A stretch of DNA of 64,000 nucleotides from Hyphomicrobiales bacterium (GCA_900470095.1 UBZM01000017.1:56110-120109); one strand, 5' to 3'. Positions 17,198 to 25,651 are shown, counted from the first letter of the stretch. Notes: generated by a model from the sequence alone, not told the origin. Numbers and translations are program-made.

Positions 17198-18163
17198 TCA
17201 GGGCGCCCGGAAGCAGGCACCTGCAATAGATCCGGTGCGCGCGCTTTCCTCGCGGGTGAGCGTATTCGACAGGACTTTCCGCCAGAGTCCGTCGCGCTTG
17301 AGGCCATCGATCGCGCAGTTGCAGGCCTTCTCGCACATTTGCAGCGAGGTTTCGGCGCTGACACAGCTGCGCAGGCAGGAGATCAGAAACGGGCGTGCTT
17401 CCTGCTCGGGGCCGACGGCCAGCCGCATGACGATGAGCAGCACCCCGATGAAGATCGGCTGGTGCAGCAGGTAGACGCTCAGGCTGTGCCCCCCGCCCCA
17501 GGCGATGACGCGGGCCGGGAGCGAGTGCGCCTGCCAGTGGCTCCAGCTTCCCTGTCTGGCGAGCGCCAACTTTCCGAGAGCCATGCCCGCCAGCACACAT
17601 CCGAACCAGGGCACGATCGGTACGAAATCGGCGGTTGCCCCGGAGACGTGGGCGAAACCGAGCCAGAGCAGCCAGGGCCGATCGAGTATTTGCGGCGGAG
17701 GAAGCAGCGGCAGCGCGAAAAACAGGGCGCTGAACAAAAGCAATGCAGCGGCCGGCAGTCGCAGGAATGGCAGGGCGAGCACGCTGGCGAGCGCGATATT
17801 GTGGAGGATGCCGAAGTAGATGAAGCTCTCCGGCATGGCGAACCAGGTCGCGATCGTGACCAGCGCCGCAGCGCCCGCGACCACGGCCAGCCGGCGGAAA
17901 TAGGCGGGCAGGTTCACGCCTCTGCGCGTCGCCAGTACCAGGCTGAAGCCAACGATTGTCAGGAAGGACCCTGCGATCAGGCGCGCGAAGGCGCTCCAGC
18001 CGGGATGGGAGGGGACATCGGTTGCAATCAGGTCAAAATGGGAAAGATCATAGGCGAAGTGGTAGACGAACATCGCTAGCAGAGCGAGGCCGCGGGCAAG
18101 GTCGACAAGGTCGATCCGGCGGCGTGGAAGCGGCGATGTCGGGGCCGTCTCAGCGTGGCTCAT
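17198..18163 (-). CDS. DUF1624/HGSNAT-type multi-pass membrane protein
   Basis: 321 residues. The N-terminus DLVDLARGLALLAMFVYHFA is the signature of the DUF1624 (heparan-alpha-glucosaminide N-acetyltransferase catalytic) family. Seven to eight hydrophobic helices follow, including IVPWFGCVLAGMALGK and SLSVYLLHQPIFIG. The family transfers acyl groups across membranes in some members; the substrate here is unknown. After the last helix comes an approximately 60-residue cysteine-rich tail with five cysteines (LRSCVSAE, QMCEKACNCAID), probably disulfide-bonded or metal-binding outside the membrane. Start 18163 has GAAGGCTGAT upstream; an ATG six codons earlier is less likely. Confidence 0.82.
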   Translation of the reverse strand: MSHAETAPTSPLPRRRIDLVDLARGLALLAMFVYHFAYDLSHFDLIATDVPSHPGWSAFARLIAGSFLTIVGFSLVLATRRGVNLPAYFRRLAVVAGAAALVTIATWFAMPESFIYFGILHNIALASVLALPFLRLPAAALLLFSALFFALPLLPPPQILDRPWLLWLGFAHVSGATADFVPIVPWFGCVLAGMALGKLALARQGSWSHWQAHSLPARVIAWGGGHSLSVYLLHQPIFIGVLLIVMRLAVGPEQEARPFLISCLRSCVSAETSLQMCEKACNCAIDGLKRDGLWRKVLSNTLTREESARTGSIAGACFRAP

Positions 18164-18257
18164 ATCAGCCTTCATAGGCAAGCGGCGGAAACACGGCTAC
18201 ACAAAGTCGCTCCTGCATGGCAGGTGAAGCAGACCCCCGCAGCTTCCGCGACGTGCC

Positions 18258-19025
18258 ATGCAGAAATTCTCCTCGGACGGCGTCAATCTCGCCTTCATCG
18301 ACCTCGCCCCGACCAATGACGCGCCGCGCGGCGAGAGCATCATCCTGGTCCATGGCTTTGCCTCCAGCCACATGGTCAACTGGGTCAATACGCAGTGGAC
18401 GAAGACATTGACCCATGCGGGTTACCGGGTCGTTGCGCTCGACAATCGTGGCCACGGCCAAAGCGACAAACCGCATGAGGCGGAGGCCTATTCCTCGCAT
18501 ATCATGGCGGAGGATGTGCGCCGCCTGATGGATCATCTCGAGATCGCGCGGGCGGACGTGATGGGTTATTCGATGGGCGCGCGCATCTCTGCCCATCTCG
18601 CGCTTGCCCATCCGCAGCGCCTGCGTTCGCTGCTGCTCGGCGGGCTCGGCATCCATCTTGTCGAGGGCGTCGGCCTGCCGCTCGGCATTGCAGATGCGAT
18701 GGAGGCTCCCTCGCTCGATGTCCTGAGCGACCCGATGCAGCGGATGTTTCGTGCCTTTGCGGACGCCAACAAGAGCGATCTCAAGGCGCTTGCAGCCTGC
18801 ATTCGCGGGTCGCGGCAGACGCTCACGCCAGCCGAGGTCGGCCGTATCGTGATGCCGACCCTGGTCAGCGTCGGAACCAAGGACGATGTCGCGGGCTCCG
18901 GGCAGGAACTCGCAGCTCTCATTCCGAATGCGGAGGCTTTCGCGATCGAGGGGCGCGATCACAACCTCGCAGTCGGAGACAAGACCCACAAGCAGGCCGT
19001 GCTCGATTTCCTGAGATGGCTCTGA
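18258..19025 (+). CDS. Alpha/beta hydrolase
   Basis: 255 residues with the full alpha/beta-hydrolase layout: oxyanion HGFASSH, nucleophile elbow GYSMGAR (Ser near residue 101), VSVGTKDD with the catalytic Asp, and the catalytic histidine in GRDHNLAVG. No signal peptide is present, so it is cytoplasmic. Esterase, lactonase or C-C hydrolase activity cannot be told apart. It is divergent from the DUF1624 gene (94 bp between starts) and 175 bp before cysE on the same strand. Confidence 0.85.
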   Translation: MQKFSSDGVNLAFIDLAPTNDAPRGESIILVHGFASSHMVNWVNTQWTKTLTHAGYRVVALDNRGHGQSDKPHEAEAYSSHIMAEDVRRLMDHLEIARADVMGYSMGARISAHLALAHPQRLRSLLLGGLGIHLVEGVGLPLGIADAMEAPSLDVLSDPMQRMFRAFADANKSDLKALAACIRGSRQTLTPAEVGRIVMPTLVSVGTKDDVAGSGQELAALIPNAEAFAIEGRDHNLAVGDKTHKQAVLDFLRWL

Positions 19026-19200
19026 GCCGACGATTTTCTCGTCGCGCGATGAAGCGCCGGCGGATGCAATGGTTTGGGGGGATGCCAGGTTCGATACCGG
19101 TTTCCCTGCGGTCCGGGCAGGGCAAGGCAGCGTTCTTGTTTGGCATTGCAGCATGCCGCCGTGCTAGACTGCGGTTCTGAAACACATCGTATTCCGGAGA

Positions 19201-20055
19201 ATGATCATGCCGTCAGGGCGCTCCGTCGTAGAAACGCGCCACCCGGTCACCGGGCTCGACAGGGTCGATCCGGTTTGGTCCCGGCTGCGGCGCGAGGCCG
19301 AACAAGCGCTCAGCATCGAGCCAGCGCTGGGCAGTCTGATTCTGTCGTCGATTCTCAACCAGCCGAGTTTCGAGGCGGTGGTCGGCCATCGCGTGGCGGC
19401 GCGGCTCGCGCATCCCGCTCTTGGGGCGGATCTGATCGAGCAGGCCTTTGCCGAGGCCATCGCTGCCGACCCCGAGATCGCCCAGGGCATGCGCGCCGAT
19501 GTTCTCGCGGTGCTCGACCGTGACCCGGCCTGCAAGCGGCTGATCGAGCCCGTGCTGTTCTTCAAGGGCTTCCACGCCCTGCAGGGCCACCGGCTGGCGC
19601 ACTGGCTGCTCAACCAGGGGCGGCGCGATTTCGCGCTTTATCTGCAGAGCCGTTCCTCCGAAGTATTCCAGACCGACATCAACCCCGCAGCGCGCATCGG
19701 CAAGGGCATTTTCCTCGACCATGCGACGGGCCTCGTGGTCGGCGAGACGACTGTGATCGAGGATGATGTCTCAATGCTGCAGGACGTGACGCTCGGCGGC
19801 ACCGGCAAGGAGAGCGGCGACCGCCATCCGAAGATCCGCAAGGGTGTCCTGATCGGCGCGGGCGCCAAGATCCTGGGCAATATCGAAGTCGGCAAATGCG
19901 CCCGTGTCGCAGCCGGTTCGGTCGTGCTCACTGCGGTGCCGCGCAACACCACCGTCGCCGGTGTGCCCGCTAAGGTGGTCGGCGAAGCCGGCTGCGCCGA
20001 GCCGTCGCGGTCCATGGATCAGATACTCGCCGGGGACTGCGGCGCTCACATCTGA
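19201..20055 (+). CDS. cysE: Serine O-acetyltransferase
   Basis: 284 residues. The N-terminal SATase helical domain (about 20-160, with LFFKGFHALQGHRLAHWL) is followed by a left-handed beta-helix of hexapeptide repeats: INPAARIGKGIFLDHATG, VVIGETTVIEDDVSMLQ-like turns, VTLGGTGK and GVLIGAGAKILGNIEVG. It makes O-acetyl-L-serine from serine and acetyl-CoA, the first committed step of cysteine synthesis, normally subject to cysteine feedback. The start follows TCCGGAGA. It overlaps the convergent LysR gene by ten bases at the 3' end. Confidence 0.95.
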   Translation: MIMPSGRSVVETRHPVTGLDRVDPVWSRLRREAEQALSIEPALGSLILSSILNQPSFEAVVGHRVAARLAHPALGADLIEQAFAEAIAADPEIAQGMRADVLAVLDRDPACKRLIEPVLFFKGFHALQGHRLAHWLLNQGRRDFALYLQSRSSEVFQTDINPAARIGKGIFLDHATGLVVGETTVIEDDVSMLQDVTLGGTGKESGDRHPKIRKGVLIGAGAKILGNIEVGKCARVAAGSVVLTAVPRNTTVAGVPAKVVGEAGCAEPSRSMDQILAGDCGAHI

Positions 20056-20948
20056 GCACCATTCCGTCCCGACGCCTGCAGCCAATCCGCGACATCCTGG
20101 CGCCGGGGGTGACCTTGTGCCGGCAACAACAGGGTCATCCGGTCCGGGGCCGTCAACGCAGGTGCGAGCGGCGCGACCAACCGACCATCGGCAAGATAGG
20201 GCTGGAGCAGACTGAGCCGGCCCATTAGCACGCCAGCACCCGACAGCGCAGCATCGAGCGCGACGCTGTAGAGCGAGAATGATGGGCCACGCGCCGGATC
20301 GACGATCTCGCCGGCCCCGATGGAGGCCAGCCAGCGCGCCCAGTCGCTGCGCCAGACCGCGTCGTGCAGCAAGGTCTCATGGGCGAGCCCGGCAACGCTC
20401 TGGAGCCGGGATGCGAGGGCGGGAGAGCAGACCGGTGTGATCGCATCAGGGGCGAGCGCGAGCGCCGATGGCGCAGCTTGGCCATCCCCAAGATAGAAGA
20501 TGGCGATGTCGCAAAGCTCGTGCCTTGCGTTCGGTGGTTGCTCCATGGCCGAGACCGAGACCTGCAATCCGGGGAACGCTTGCTGAAGCCCGGCAAGACG
20601 CGGTGAGAGCCATAGCTGGGCGATGCAGGGCAGGGCGGCGATGGTGAGCGTGCGGCTCTCATGCCCGCCGCCCAGTTCCTGCATCGACGATGCCAGCAGA
20701 TCGAAGCCGCGGGTGAGGCGCGGCAGCGCCGCGCGGGCAGCCGGAGTCAAGGCGACGCCTTGTGGCAAGCGCCGGAACAGCTGGGCCCCGAGCGCCGCCT
20801 CCAACTGCCGGATTTGCTGCGTCACCGCCCCAGCCGTCACTCCGAGTTCCTCTGCTGCCTTGGCAAAGCTCTCGCAGCGCGCCGCAGCTTCGAAGGCCCG
20901 GAGCGCATTGAGTGGAGGCAAGCGGGGGCGTGGTGGCGTCACGGGCAT
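20046..20948 (-). CDS. LysR-family transcriptional regulator (GcvA-like)
   Basis: 300 residues. The N-terminal winged helix-turn-helix reads LNALRAFEAAARCESFAKAA followed by ELGVTAGAVTQQIRQLE; the effector-binding domain follows from about residue 90. The style (PPLNALRAFEAAAR) is that of the GcvA/AmpR-like group. ATG 20948 was chosen because the family starts just before RPRLPPLN. It is divergent from the SHMT-like gene at 21076, with 127 bp between, the classical arrangement for a LysR regulator controlling its neighbour. The inducer is unknown but is probably the substrate or product of that enzyme. Confidence 0.9.
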   Translation of the reverse strand: MPVTPPRPRLPPLNALRAFEAAARCESFAKAAEELGVTAGAVTQQIRQLEAALGAQLFRRLPQGVALTPAARAALPRLTRGFDLLASSMQELGGGHESRTLTIAALPCIAQLWLSPRLAGLQQAFPGLQVSVSAMEQPPNARHELCDIAIFYLGDGQAAPSALALAPDAITPVCSPALASRLQSVAGLAHETLLHDAVWRSDWARWLASIGAGEIVDPARGPSFSLYSVALDAALSGAGVLMGRLSLLQPYLADGRLVAPLAPALTAPDRMTLLLPAQGHPRRQDVADWLQASGRNGAQM

Positions 20949-21075
20949 GGCAACCTGTCGGAGCCTTAGATTTTCTCTGTCTCGCGGCGACGATAACTCG
21001 TTTGCGCCAGCCGCGGCAAACGGCTCCAATCAGGGTGTTCCGCGCGTTGCGGTTCGGCCGGATGGAGAAACGGAC

Positions 21076-22398
21076 ATGGCGGCGTTGGGCAGGCGTGACT
21101 GGGTGCCGGCGGCAAGCGAGGATTACGTGCTCACGGTCGCCGAGACCGTCGCCTTGCAGGATCTCGATGCGACCGAACGGGCGATCCAGGCGTTGACGAC
21201 GGAGAACCGGGCTATCCACGAGCGCGACTGCGTCAATCTCAATCCCGCAACCAATATCATGAACCCGAAGGCGGAGGCGGCGCTCTCGGCGGGCCTGGGC
21301 GCGCGGCCATCGCTCGGGTATCCCGGCGACAAATACGAGATGGGGCTCGAGGCGATCGAGAAGATCGAGATTATCGCTGCAGAGCTCGCGGCACAGGTCT
21401 TCGGCGCGCGCTACGCAGAAGTCCGGGTGCCGTCGGGTGCCATCGCCAATCTCTATGCTTTCATGGCTGTGGCGAAGGCGGGGGACTGCATCATCGCGCC
21501 GCCCGGCGATATCGGCGGCCATGTCACCCATCATGGCGCTGGTGCGGCCGGGCTCTACGGCATCATCACCCATCCCGCACCGGTCGACGCGCTGAACTAC
21601 ACCGTCGATCTCGGCAGGCTGCGTGAGGACGCGCTGCGACTCCGCCCGAAGCTGATCAGCATCGGCGGCAGCCTCAACCTGTTCGCGCATCCGATCCGTG
21701 AGATCCGTGCCATCGCGGACGAGGTTGGAGCGATCGTGCTGTTCGATGCCGCCCATATGTCCGGCATGATCGCCGGCCATGCCTGGCAGCAACCGCTGCA
21801 GGAGGGAGCGCATCTGATGACGATGAGCACCTATAAGAGCCTGGGCGGTCCGCCTTCGGGCCTGATCGTCACCAATGACGCCGACCTTGCCAGGAAGCTC
21901 GATGCCATCGCCTATCCCGGCCTGACCGCCAACTTCGACGCGGCAAAAACGGCGTCTCTCGCCATTACGCTGCTCGACTGGAAGGCGCATGGCCGCGCCT
22001 ATGCACAGATGATGGCGCAGACGGCGAAGGCGCTGGCCGATGCCCTTGTCGAGCGGCAGGTCCCGGTCTTCGCGCGCGATCGCGGCACTACGACATCGCA
22101 TCAGTTCGCCATCGAGGCCGCCCCCCACGGCGGCGGGCAGGCGGCCGCGAAACGGCTGCGCGAGGCGAATATCCTGAGCTGCGGGATCGGCCTGCCGATC
22201 GCTCCCGTCGCAGGCGACGTCAATGGCCTGCGACTCGGAACGCCCGAAATCGTGCGCTTCGGCATGACGCCCGCCGACATGCCGGAGCTCGCCGGCTACA
22301 TCGCTGAAGGTCTGAGCGGTGCTCGCCCCGCTGAGGCCATTGCCCGGGATGTCACGGCCTTCCGTAGCCGATTCAAGAAGCTGCACTTCATGCGCTGA
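21076..22398 (+). CDS. Atypical serine hydroxymethyltransferase-like PLP enzyme
   Basis: 440 residues of fold-type I PLP enzymes with SHMT architecture: NLNPATNIMNPKAEAALSAG and SLGYPGDKYEMG at the N-terminus, then PPGDIGGHVTHHG, VLFDAAHMSGMIAG with the PLP-contacting Asp and His, and the Schiff-base lysine in MSTYKSLGGPPSGL. True GlyA has T-T-T-T-H-K-T-L-R-G-P-R at the lysine; here His becomes Tyr and the RGPR loop becomes GGPP, so this is a specialised paralogue. Candidates are alpha-methylserine aldolase/hydroxymethyltransferase or another beta-hydroxy amino acid aldolase. GGAG precedes the ATG. Control by the divergent LysR regulator is likely. Confidence 0.85.
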   Translation: MAALGRRDWVPAASEDYVLTVAETVALQDLDATERAIQALTTENRAIHERDCVNLNPATNIMNPKAEAALSAGLGARPSLGYPGDKYEMGLEAIEKIEIIAAELAAQVFGARYAEVRVPSGAIANLYAFMAVAKAGDCIIAPPGDIGGHVTHHGAGAAGLYGIITHPAPVDALNYTVDLGRLREDALRLRPKLISIGGSLNLFAHPIREIRAIADEVGAIVLFDAAHMSGMIAGHAWQQPLQEGAHLMTMSTYKSLGGPPSGLIVTNDADLARKLDAIAYPGLTANFDAAKTASLAITLLDWKAHGRAYAQMMAQTAKALADALVERQVPVFARDRGTTTSHQFAIEAAPHGGGQAAAKRLREANILSCGIGLPIAPVAGDVNGLRLGTPEIVRFGMTPADMPELAGYIAEGLSGARPAEAIARDVTAFRSRFKKLHFMR

Positions 22399-22478
22399 CG
22401 GGTGGCAACTGCCGGCCCCGATCGTGGAAGCGCCGCTGCCGGGTCGGTGCGTGCATGCGTCGCAACCTCATGCATCGA

Positions 22479-22505
22479 CCCGAAAAGCGGATTGCGCGTT
22501 TCGGG
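22479..22505 (+). repeat. Dispersed RIME-like element, copy 2 (partial)
   Basis: CCCGAAA-N13-TTTCGGG matches the first module of the element at 26189 and, inverted, at 7965. The adjacent downstream bases to about 22550 contain ATCGGACCGGAT, a piece of the second module, and run into the end of the serine hydrolase gene. Confidence 0.6.
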
Positions 22506-22527
22506 CTGATACATATAGACGATCAGC

Positions 22528-23934
22528 TCATCGGACCGGATGGTCCGGGCAGATGAGCTCGTCGCTGCCCTTCGCGTAGCGCTCGAGCATCTCTGCGCGC
22601 AACGCAGCCTCCGAGACGAGATGCGCGCCGCCGAGCCAGATCGACTCGATTGCGCCTGTGCTGTCGCGGACCAGGCGTGCTGTCTCACCCGGGCTGTTGA
22701 AGCCCGATGCCTTGCTGAGGCGGCCCTGGTCAGGAGCCTCGACTGCGATCTCACCGGCGTCGAGGAAGGGCGTGAACAGGGCCGGGCTGGCGCAGAGCAC
22801 CTTGTTGCCGACAGGGACGAGATCGCCGCAGGCCCAGAGGCTCCACCAGCGCCCGATCCAGCCCTCCGTCTCGGGTGACGGGCCACCTTCATCGGAGAAT
22901 GTCCGGAAGATGTGGATGATACCGTCGAGCCATTGATGGGCCAGCCCGTCAATGGCGTTGGTCAGGACCGAGATCGTCAGGCCGTGTTGCGGCAGGACGG
23001 CGGTGCGGGTGATGAAACCCTGGAAGCCGCCGGAATGGCCGAACCACTTCCAGTCGCCATGTCCGCCGGAAATCGTGCCCAGGCCGTAATGGCGGCCAAG
23101 GCTGGCCTCATCATCCGGCCAGAGACGGCGGCTCATCTCGCGGCGGCTGAGCGGCGACAGGATGCTGGACTCTGCCTGCGGTGAGAGCTGCGCGAAGTAA
23201 CGCGCGACGTCGGCTGCGGTGGCCACGAAGCCGGCGGCGGAGGTCATGGCGTGTCCGGGGTTGTCTCCGGGAATGACCACCCTGCGCCCGAGGGGCAGTT
23301 TGGGGCTATGACCCTTGGCCATGGGGCGGTCTGTCCAGAGCCCGATATCAGGCCGGGTTTCGCTGAGTTGCGCAGGCGCGACGACCTCCGCGGCAATCCA
23401 GTCACGATAGGCCTGGCCCGTCACCGCTTCGATGACGAGGCCGAGAAGGCCGAAGCCGTGGTTCGAGTATTTGAAGCGCTGCGAGGGCGGAAAGGGCTGC
23501 GCAACCGAGAGGTCGGCGATCAGCTCGTCCTTGTTGAGATAGGGCTTGCGGTCGAAGAATTGGCCGTTGTCGGCGCCATCTCGGGTCAGGCCGGCGCTGT
23601 TCGAGAGCAATTGCGCCAGGGTCACAGCTGCGACGTCAGGATGCAGGCCGGTGACAAAACTGCCGACCTTGTCATCGAGCCTGATCCGGCCTGCCTCGAC
23701 CAGCCGCAGAATCCCCGCTGCCGTATAGGTCTTGGAATGTGAGGCGATGCGAAAGCCGTGACGCGGCGTCAGCGGCTCTCCGGTCTCGATGTCGGCGCTG
23801 CCGAAAGCGGCCTCGAGAACGATCTTCTGGCCGCTTGCGATGGCCACCGCGCAGCCCGGCTGATCATGATGGCGGCGCTGGAATTCGAGCCAGCTCGAGA
23901 CATAGTTCAGGGCGGCGGGCAGCCAGGGCGTCAT
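22528..23934 (-). CDS. Serine hydrolase, beta-lactamase/penicillin-binding-like
   Basis: About 468 residues. The class C beta-lactamase/DD-peptidase fold is marked by SHSK (SxxK, catalytic Ser and Lys) near residue 65, YSN (YxN) near 155 and the third box GHSGGF near 315. The N-terminus lacks a clear signal peptide, so it may be a cytoplasmic esterase or D-aminopeptidase-like enzyme. The C-terminal 100 residues form an extra beta-rich domain. The last residues (LICPDHPVR) are coded by sequence similar to the dispersed repeat, suggesting that an element moved the stop codon. The start is 23934 or 23949. Confidence 0.82.
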   Translation of the reverse strand: MTPWLPAALNYVSSWLEFQRRHHDQPGCAVAIASGQKIVLEAAFGSADIETGEPLTPRHGFRIASHSKTYTAAGILRLVEAGRIRLDDKVGSFVTGLHPDVAAVTLAQLLSNSAGLTRDGADNGQFFDRKPYLNKDELIADLSVAQPFPPSQRFKYSNHGFGLLGLVIEAVTGQAYRDWIAAEVVAPAQLSETRPDIGLWTDRPMAKGHSPKLPLGRRVVIPGDNPGHAMTSAAGFVATAADVARYFAQLSPQAESSILSPLSRREMSRRLWPDDEASLGRHYGLGTISGGHGDWKWFGHSGGFQGFITRTAVLPQHGLTISVLTNAIDGLAHQWLDGIIHIFRTFSDEGGPSPETEGWIGRWWSLWACGDLVPVGNKVLCASPALFTPFLDAGEIAVEAPDQGRLSKASGFNSPGETARLVRDSTGAIESIWLGGAHLVSEAALRAEMLERYAKGSDELICPDHPVR

Positions 23935-24138
23935 CGGGCAATCCATCATTGGCGATGTGGGGATTGAAGCATGGCACGATCACCGCGAGGGCGGCAGACA
24001 TGCAGGAGCAAACGCTGCCATGCGAGCGTGACGCAGCGCGAGGTCCGGATCTCCGGTTGAACGCGGCCGGAACAGCGTTTCGCTTGCCCTCGCAGCCCGG
24101 TCATGGCATCCGTCCCGCCACTCTGAAAGGACCGACCA

Positions 24139-24351
24139 GTGGACAAGACAGAACTCGCCAAGCTCGAAGCCTATCTTCGGCGCACCTTCGCCAATCATGG
24201 CATCAGCGTGCGGGCGCGCATGAAGAAGACCGATTCCGCCGAGGTTTATCTGGGTGAAGAGTTCATCGGCATCATCCATGTCGACGACGAGGATGGTGAC
24301 CGCTCGTTCAACTTCACCATGGCAATCCTCGACGTCGATCTCGAAGACTGA
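24139..24351 (+). CDS. DUF3126 family protein
   Basis: 70 residues beginning at a GTG. The sequence MDKTELAKLEAYLRRTF, RARMKKTDSAEVYLGEEFIG and DRSFNFTMAILDVDLED match the short DUF3126 family, which is, as far as I know, confined to Alphaproteobacteria. It is acidic and soluble, with unknown function. An AAGGACCGACC segment serves as ribosome site. It is convergent with the next gene, with 14 bp between. Confidence 0.88.
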   Translation: MDKTELAKLEAYLRRTFANHGISVRARMKKTDSAEVYLGEEFIGIIHVDDEDGDRSFNFTMAILDVDLED

Positions 24352-24365
24352 GGGCCATCAGCGGC

Positions 24366-25079
24366 TCAGCGCATCATCCCATCGATGGTGCGCCTGACGC
24401 CGCCGACCATCAGCTCCCAATCGGCGATGACGGCGCGGGGGAAGCGGATGTTCACGTCGAGTCCGCGATGCCGAAAAGTGACGCGGCAGAGTTCGTCGAG
24501 AGGGGCCGGGCCGGTGTTCACCGGGCAGCGCGCTGCAAAGCCTCGCCCATCCGGGACCGAGACGTAGAGCTCGTCGCCCTCATAGGGTGAGCCCTTGCGG
24601 AACCCGCGTACGACAAGCCCGCCCGGATTGGACCAGACTGTCGGAGTCAGGAAGCGGGCATAGACCGAGAGCTGCGTCGCCGGCTCGTTGACCTTGTCGG
24701 GCGGGCTCAACGTGACCAGCAGCTTGCGTCGGCTTTGGGCGGTCACGGGACCGAAACTCGGCCAGTCGAGACGCAGCCGGGTCATGCCGACCACTCGCTC
24801 GCTGTCTTCATGTTCGGCGCCGGCCAGATCCTGTGGAACCAGAAGCGAGACCTGGCCGACGCGCGCCGGCTGGTGCTGGGTTACAGGAGCTGCCGCCAGG
24901 CGATGGCCGTAGAGAGCGTATCCGGTTGCTGCGGCGGCAACCAGCAGGATGGCACCAGCCGCCTTCCACAGCGCGCCGTCAGCGCGAGGCAGGGGCGGCG
25001 GAGGGCGATTCAGGCGGGCGCGGACCACAGTCGTGAGTCCGGCGGCGCGTTGGGGCGAATGATGCGCGTATGCGGTCAA
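24366..25079 (-). CDS. Single-pass membrane protein, function unknown
   Basis: 237 residues. A proline-rich cytoplasmic N-terminus (ARLNRPPPPLPRADGALW) precedes one membrane helix (AGAILLVAAAATGYALY, about 41-57). The remaining 180 residues form a beta-rich extracytoplasmic domain with two cysteines (AARCPVNT, DELCRVTF). No family was recognised. It starts divergently from the small membrane protein at 25222 across a region holding two CtrA-like boxes, so cell-cycle control is possible. Confidence 0.65.
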   Translation of the reverse strand: MTAYAHHSPQRAAGLTTVVRARLNRPPPPLPRADGALWKAAGAILLVAAAATGYALYGHRLAAAPVTQHQPARVGQVSLLVPQDLAGAEHEDSERVVGMTRLRLDWPSFGPVTAQSRRKLLVTLSPPDKVNEPATQLSVYARFLTPTVWSNPGGLVVRGFRKGSPYEGDELYVSVPDGRGFAARCPVNTGPAPLDELCRVTFRHRGLDVNIRFPRAVIADWELMVGGVRRTIDGMMR

Positions 25080-25127
25080 GATCCAAGCACCTCGATAACA
25101 GGTGCCAGTGACTGAATCAGACGCGCC

Positions 25128-25142
25128 TTAATGCTCCGTAAA
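25128..25142 (+). promoter_or_regulatory. CtrA-like box TTAA-N7-TAAA
   Basis: TTAATGCTCCGTAAA matches seven of eight defined positions of the CtrA consensus TTAA-N7-TTAA. It lies in the 142-bp divergent promoter region between 25079 and 25222. CtrA is the cell-cycle master regulator of Alphaproteobacteria; binding here is inferred. Confidence 0.4.
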
Positions 25143-25150
25143 CCATGCGG
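25137..25150 (+). repeat. 14-bp direct repeat, copy A
   Basis: CGTAAACCATGCGG is repeated exactly at 25214-25227, 77 bp downstream. Copy A overlaps the first CtrA-like box; copy B contains the proposed start codon of the small membrane protein. The GTAAACCAT core resembles the extended CtrA half-site TTAACCAT. Confidence 0.5.
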
Positions 25151-25181
25151 ATTGCGCGAGGATTGCCGCGCGGCGCAAGGG

Positions 25182-25196
25182 TTAACCATCGCTAAC
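25182..25196 (+). promoter_or_regulatory. CtrA-like box TTAA-N7-TAAC
   Basis: TTAACCATCGCTAAC contains the extended half-site TTAACCAT and matches six of eight consensus positions of TTAA-N7-TTAA (seven if the second half is read one base over). It is the second such box in the same divergent promoter. Confidence 0.4.
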
Positions 25197-25213
25197 GAGA
25201 TTTCTTCACACTT

Positions 25214-25227
25214 CGTAAACCATGCGG
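25214..25227 (+). repeat. 14-bp direct repeat, copy B
   Basis: Exact second copy of CGTAAACCATGCGG; the ATG inside it (25222) is the upstream candidate start of the next gene. Confidence 0.5.
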
Positions 25228-25593
25228 CACAGTGCAGGTGCGTTCTCGCCCGGAGCCGTGACGTTGCGTATCGAACCCGCTGCCGTCGAGGCAATCCAGT
25301 CCCTGTTCATCGGCTTCGCCTTTGCCGGGCTGATGGCGAGCGCCTTCGAGCTGTTTACCGAGAAGCGCGCTGATTTCCAGTTGCTTCAGACGGGAGGGCT
25401 GGCCGCGGTTGCGAGCGTGCCGGTCGTTGTCTTCAGCGCGCCGTTTCTCATCCTGCGCAATACCGTGAGGGGCCGCCGCAGCGATGGCCGGCCCTTTGCC
25501 TTCGTCATGCTGGCGAGCATGGCGGCGTCTCTCTGGAGCGTCGCCTCGGGGCGCGTCGTGCTCGACCTGCTGCATTACGTCGGCGGCGCTTGA
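25222..25593 (+). CDS. Small membrane protein, function unknown
   Basis: Up to 123 residues with three hydrophobic segments: IQSLFIGFAFAGLMASAFEL, a middle segment AVASVPVVVFSAPFLILRN and a C-terminal AFVMLASMAASLWSVASG. No cysteines or recognisable catalytic motif. Either the ATG at 25222 or a GTG at 25258 (with CCCGGAG just upstream) could be the start; the first twelve residues are not hydrophobic and may not be translated. It precedes the carbonic-anhydrase-like gene by 58 bp and could be its operon partner. Confidence 0.65.
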   Translation: MRHSAGAFSPGAVTLRIEPAAVEAIQSLFIGFAFAGLMASAFELFTEKRADFQLLQTGGLAAVASVPVVVFSAPFLILRNTVRGRRSDGRPFAFVMLASMAASLWSVASGRVVLDLLHYVGGA

Positions 25594-25651
25594 CGGGGCG
25601 GCCGGCCGACCTGCAATCCTCGCGGCAGGTTTGCAGAAGGATGATCCACCC

